From Cornus controversa (Eukaryota; Streptophyta; Magnoliopsida; Cornales; Cornaceae): a stretch of 64,000 nt of DNA. The stretch spans positions 84,409,033 through 84,473,032 of the forward strand of contig CM048845.1 of the NCBI GenBank assembly GCA_026545225.1, written 5' to 3'. The position numbers were made by a program, and so were the translations under genes. The notes below the pieces were generated by a model that saw only the letters and a program-made list of their open reading frames with translations, was not told the origin of the DNA and searched no databases. Each line of letters starts with the position of its first letter. The stretch's first letter is position 1. This document shows positions 61,111 to 64,000 of the stretch, piece after piece.

Positions 61111-61293
61111 AGGAACTCGGAAGTCACCCGGGCAAGGCCGTTTAGATCCACCCCGAGGCTACAAACCGAGGGTACAACGTCCGGCCCCACAATCATCGCA
61201 CCAATTAAATAAGGAAAATAAAGGGAGCTGGCATGACTCAAACTTTTGGAATCCGGACACTTTAACCTACCAACTCATCCAAGCCCCGGGGGC
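61111..61293 (-). mobile_element. tRNA-derived SINE-like element
   Basis: Read on the minus strand, the head GCTTGGATGAGTTGGTAGG resembles a tRNA 5' part with box A, and AGTTTGAGTCATGCC about 35 bases later resembles box B. A GC-rich body (GTGGGGCCGGACGTTGTACC, CCTCGGTTTGTAGCCTCGG) follows and ends next to a (TA)n run. This order (tRNA-like head, body, simple-repeat tail) is that of plant SINEs. No flanking duplication was seen. Confidence 0.55.
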
Positions 61294-62129
61294 AGAATCG
61301 TAACTTAATCAAAACCCTAGCTCATTCTCTAGACATCCTTCTCATATTTCTATGTGAACAATATATCTTTTCCTGTGCTTCCATCTAAATGAACCTTATA
61401 CAATTGAGAAATCCCTCTGTATTTTGAATACATAATGGCATCAAAACTAGAATTTAGGTGAAGAAGGCAGTAATCGTGTAGGGAGAGAATAATGTTGAAA
61501 AGGAAATAGGCAAAATTGCACATTTGTGATATATAATATTCATTACATAAATTTATGACTCAATGAAGCCCACATTGAACACATGTTGAGACTAAAAATA
61601 GACAAGTGACCCAACGGAGGATGTGTCTTGTATAAAGCAGAACAGGCAAGTGATTTGTGTGTGACTAGCCATTTGAGTTGATATAGTACCAAAGATAACA
61701 TTTGCCACTCCTAAAATTTCTAACTGACAGTATCAAAACATAGTTTCACAGCCTTCATAACTCAAGTAGGAACTACAAAAAAATTGACAAATTAGCAAGA
61801 AGTGAAAATGCCCAGAAAAAAATAATAATAACAACAACATAACAAGATATAAAATGTCAGTGAAAAAATCTAGAGGGAAAGCAGTAGCCTCCAACTAAGA
61901 GGCAGATGCGATTGCTAAATGTCAGTAGCAAAATGATTCGCAGTCCAATTTGAACCAAGCCGAACACTCACAAAGGACCTGTGAGCCCCACATCGGACCA
62001 AGCCGAACACTTCTCATGTTAGTAATCAACAAAGAGCAGGCAGAGCAAAAGTGGGATGCTCCTTAGCTTCTGCTGTATCAGAAAAGATTCGCAGTACTTG
62101 CCATTTCAAAACCATTATTGGATTCTCAA

Positions 62130-63146
62130 TCAGTATGAACTATGAACATCATCATCCATGTCATAATAACAACAAGTACTAGTCAGAGGTTGAGGACTGC
62201 TTTCTCACAAGAAAAGTGTTCCCCCTCAATAAGTGAGTGCTGATTGAGCAAAAGAAATGACAAGACAAGGATGGATATACATACACACCTCTTTTCTGGT
62301 TCCCATTGCTTCAAATTGACACGGGCAGGGGAGTAATCATTCGTCATCTTCACAAAGTTGATAATGCCTGAGGATTCATCCCCATGATCCTGATCAAATT
62401 CACAATAACCAGAAAAGAAATATCATAGCACAAGCACAAACAAAAGAACCTATACACACATCAAAATTATGAGTTGCCGTGTGCATTTAGGCAACTCAAG
62501 TATAGATATTTTGCATCATTAAAAAAAGCAGACTCTCTCTTTTTACAATCAGACCCTCTCTGATTGTAATTCTCACTTAAGAGTGCTAACCACATAAAGT
62601 CAAGGAAATACAAGGCAGAAATGCACCAAAATTTATGAACATGACCCTTGGTTTTATGATCTCTTTACAAAAAACAATTATGTATGCATAAAAGAGAATA
62701 AAAGCACAAAACTGTACTGAAGTATCCCCGTGGAATTAGCAAGGTTGAAGAAGAAATTACTAGTGATATGTAAATTTAACACAATTGTAAAGTTATAGCT
62801 TAAGTTATTGCTTTTAACGTGCCTGGAGTGGAGTGGCTCCATATGGTGTGAGAGAAAACCAGGTCTGGAAATGGTTCTGAAAAACTCCCACCTCAGTGAT
62901 GTTAATAGCATAAAAAGCATGATAGCTCATTGTCCACATATTGCACATCTTCTATGCTAATAAAATAGCATAGCATACTGACATCATAAATAAGCAGTCA
63001 GCCCTTCTTATGAAGTGGCTATGGTTTTCGCATTCGGATGGGGATGTTGCTTCTCGAGTTGAAGCTCCTAATGCCCAATCTTTCTTCTCTACTGCCTTCA
63101 GAATGCCTCCTTGGTCAAAGAGCCCCCGGTAGCTGCTTAGTCTCAT
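62130..63146 (-). CDS. Tentative small four-exon gene of unknown function
   Basis: A model with exons 63146-62979, 62876-62823, 62389-62289 and 62178-62130 is open throughout and gives 123 residues. The first exon follows a strong pyrimidine-rich ctcag acceptor and starts MRLSSYRGLFDQGG, so it may not be the true first exon. Exon 2 reads NHFQTWFSLTPYGATPLQ, exon 3 has GIINFVKMTNDYSPARVNLK and QWEPEK, and the end is YYDMDDDVHSSY followed by TGA. Codon-like composition drops sharply outside the exons. Joining exons 2 and 3 needs a GC-AG intron (CAG|GCACGT). I do not recognise the family. It might instead be parts of two genes or an alternative 3' end of the neighbouring gene. Confidence 0.4.
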
Positions 63147-63747
63147 CTGAGAAAGGAGAGGAGTGAATGGTCGATGGACAACAAATTTCTTCGTTTACAT
63201 TCAACTCAACGAAACGTCTTCCTCACTACAACAAATTTCTTCATTTAAACTATGTAAACCCTGAATTTGAACCTTTTCTCAGGTGAATATAGACAGATTA
63301 CACTGGTTTCTGATTCAGTGATTACACAAACCCAAGGGAAAAAGAACTGGGTAGTGCAGTCACATTACTTTTTACCATTTTAAAGCCATTTAGTATTCAT
63401 ATGTGGCTTGTTATATATCAAAAGCCAGTTACATTATTCTTCTCAACTATTCCCCTCATCTTGGTTCTTTCATAGCTCCATACAACACAAATTAACAGAA
63501 TGGAAGAAAATTCGAGCTGAACATACGCAAAGAATTACAAAATCTTACATTATCATAAATTTGTCCTCTGCCTAGCATATTTGGGGTGATAAAAGCAAGA
63601 GTAACACAGACAGACAACCTAGATTGTTGATAAGTTAGTTACACAAACATAAACAAACACAACACTTACATACTTATTACACAAATTCTGCATGACCTCT
63701 CGAGCACCATGACAACTTAACTCACTGAAATAACAGGGTTTAGGATT
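63147..63747. other. Space between the two right-hand minus-strand genes
   Basis: It probably holds the 3' UTR of the rightmost gene. The word GAAGAAATTTGTTGT occurs twice on the minus strand (about 63180-63243). It also contains the pyrimidine-rich tract ending at the acceptor used in the small-gene model. Confidence 0.35.
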
Positions 63748-64000
63748 TTAGCTTGAAGATGGACTGAGACTGCTTTGACCAAGGATGGATGGCCGAGGAC
63801 TGGGAGTTTGCTTAATTTCAAGCCCTCTTCCAGGGCTCTTTCCCATCCTAAGCTCAGCTATGCGGGGGCTGGGTTCCTTCCGTGACACCCGTGGGCTATA
63901 AGCAGGCTTCAAATGCTCTGCCGAACCTGGGGTTGAACTTGTTATTTTTGGACTCTGTGTATGGCGGATCTCACCACGACTTCTTGTGATAATTCCATCA
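63748..64000 (-). CDS. C-terminal exon of a Ser/Pro/Arg-rich protein (partial)
   Basis: An open frame enters from the right edge (one base, then 83 codons) and stops at TAA 63750-63748. It is rich in Ser, Pro and Arg with repeated SPR-type words: ITRSRGEIRHTQSPK, AYSPRVSRKEPSPRIAELR, GKSPGRGLEIKQTPSPRPS and the end SLSPSSS. GC content is clearly above the surroundings, as expected for an exon. The tail looks disordered with several potential proline-directed phosphorylation sites. I cannot name the protein; its body lies outside the window. Confidence 0.65.
   Translation of the reverse strand, partial: DGIITRSRGEIRHTQSPKITSSTPGSAEHLKPAYSPRVSRKEPSPRIAELRMGKSPGRGLEIKQTPSPRPSILGQSSLSPSSS

Overview
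This window is eukaryotic nuclear DNA from a flowering plant, most likely a eudicot. The evidence is AT-rich sequence, genes split by GT-AG introns with plant-style acceptors, and plant-specific families: a plastid phosphoenolpyruvate/phosphate translocator, a BOI-type RING E3 ligase and an R2R3-MYB of the MYB98/MYB118 group. Most of the intergenic and long-intron sequence is small transposable elements and microsatellites. I cannot name the species from sequence alone.

Genes, left to right: (1) the 3' part of a Tim17/22/23-family gene resembling complex I assembly factor TIMMDC1 (+, exons 366-5741, 5' exons outside the window). (2) A convergent gene for a multi-pass membrane protein of the plant 'rolling stone'-like family (-, exons 10271-6968). 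(3) A three-exon RING-finger gene of the BOI/S-RNase-binding-protein group (+, 18963-24846), complete at 331 residues. (4) A complete nine-exon PPT gene (+, 27864-32528), 414 residues with a plastid transit peptide. (5) A complete three-exon R2R3-MYB gene (-, 41278-38861), 439 residues. (6) A tentative four-exon small gene (-, 63146-62130). (7) The last exon of an unidentified Ser/Pro/Arg-rich protein running off the right edge (-, 64000-63748). The plastid, mitochondrial, ubiquitin and transcription-factor genes are independent neighbours, with no sign of a functional cluster.

The rest is a record of transposition. At least four non-autonomous hAT-like elements have recognisable 8-bp target duplications (3171, 26221, 41685, 58631), and a decayed hAT transposase N-terminus lies near 45000. 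Mutator-like elements with 9-bp duplications lie at 34453 and 35174, with a related copy at 56347. Large foldback elements lie at 17351 and 22457, and other TIR elements at 9426, 15487, 16552 and 58374. Local arrays lie at 12690, 34135 and 46627-48045. About 20 kb between the MYB gene and the right-hand genes (41.3-62.1 kb) holds no gene I can support.

I found no CRISPR array, no rRNA or tRNA gene, no intact transposase or polyprotein, and nothing that convincingly forms an undescribed gene system. The most unusual signals are the 1-kb foldback in the RING-gene intron, the repeated CAC/GTG-rich cores inside different TIR elements, the 179/367-bp nested repeat block, a cluster of ATGCAT-centred palindromes, and the small gene model with a possible GC-AG intron. 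All splice boundaries were read by hand from frame continuity and GT/AG sites and have no transcript support here.
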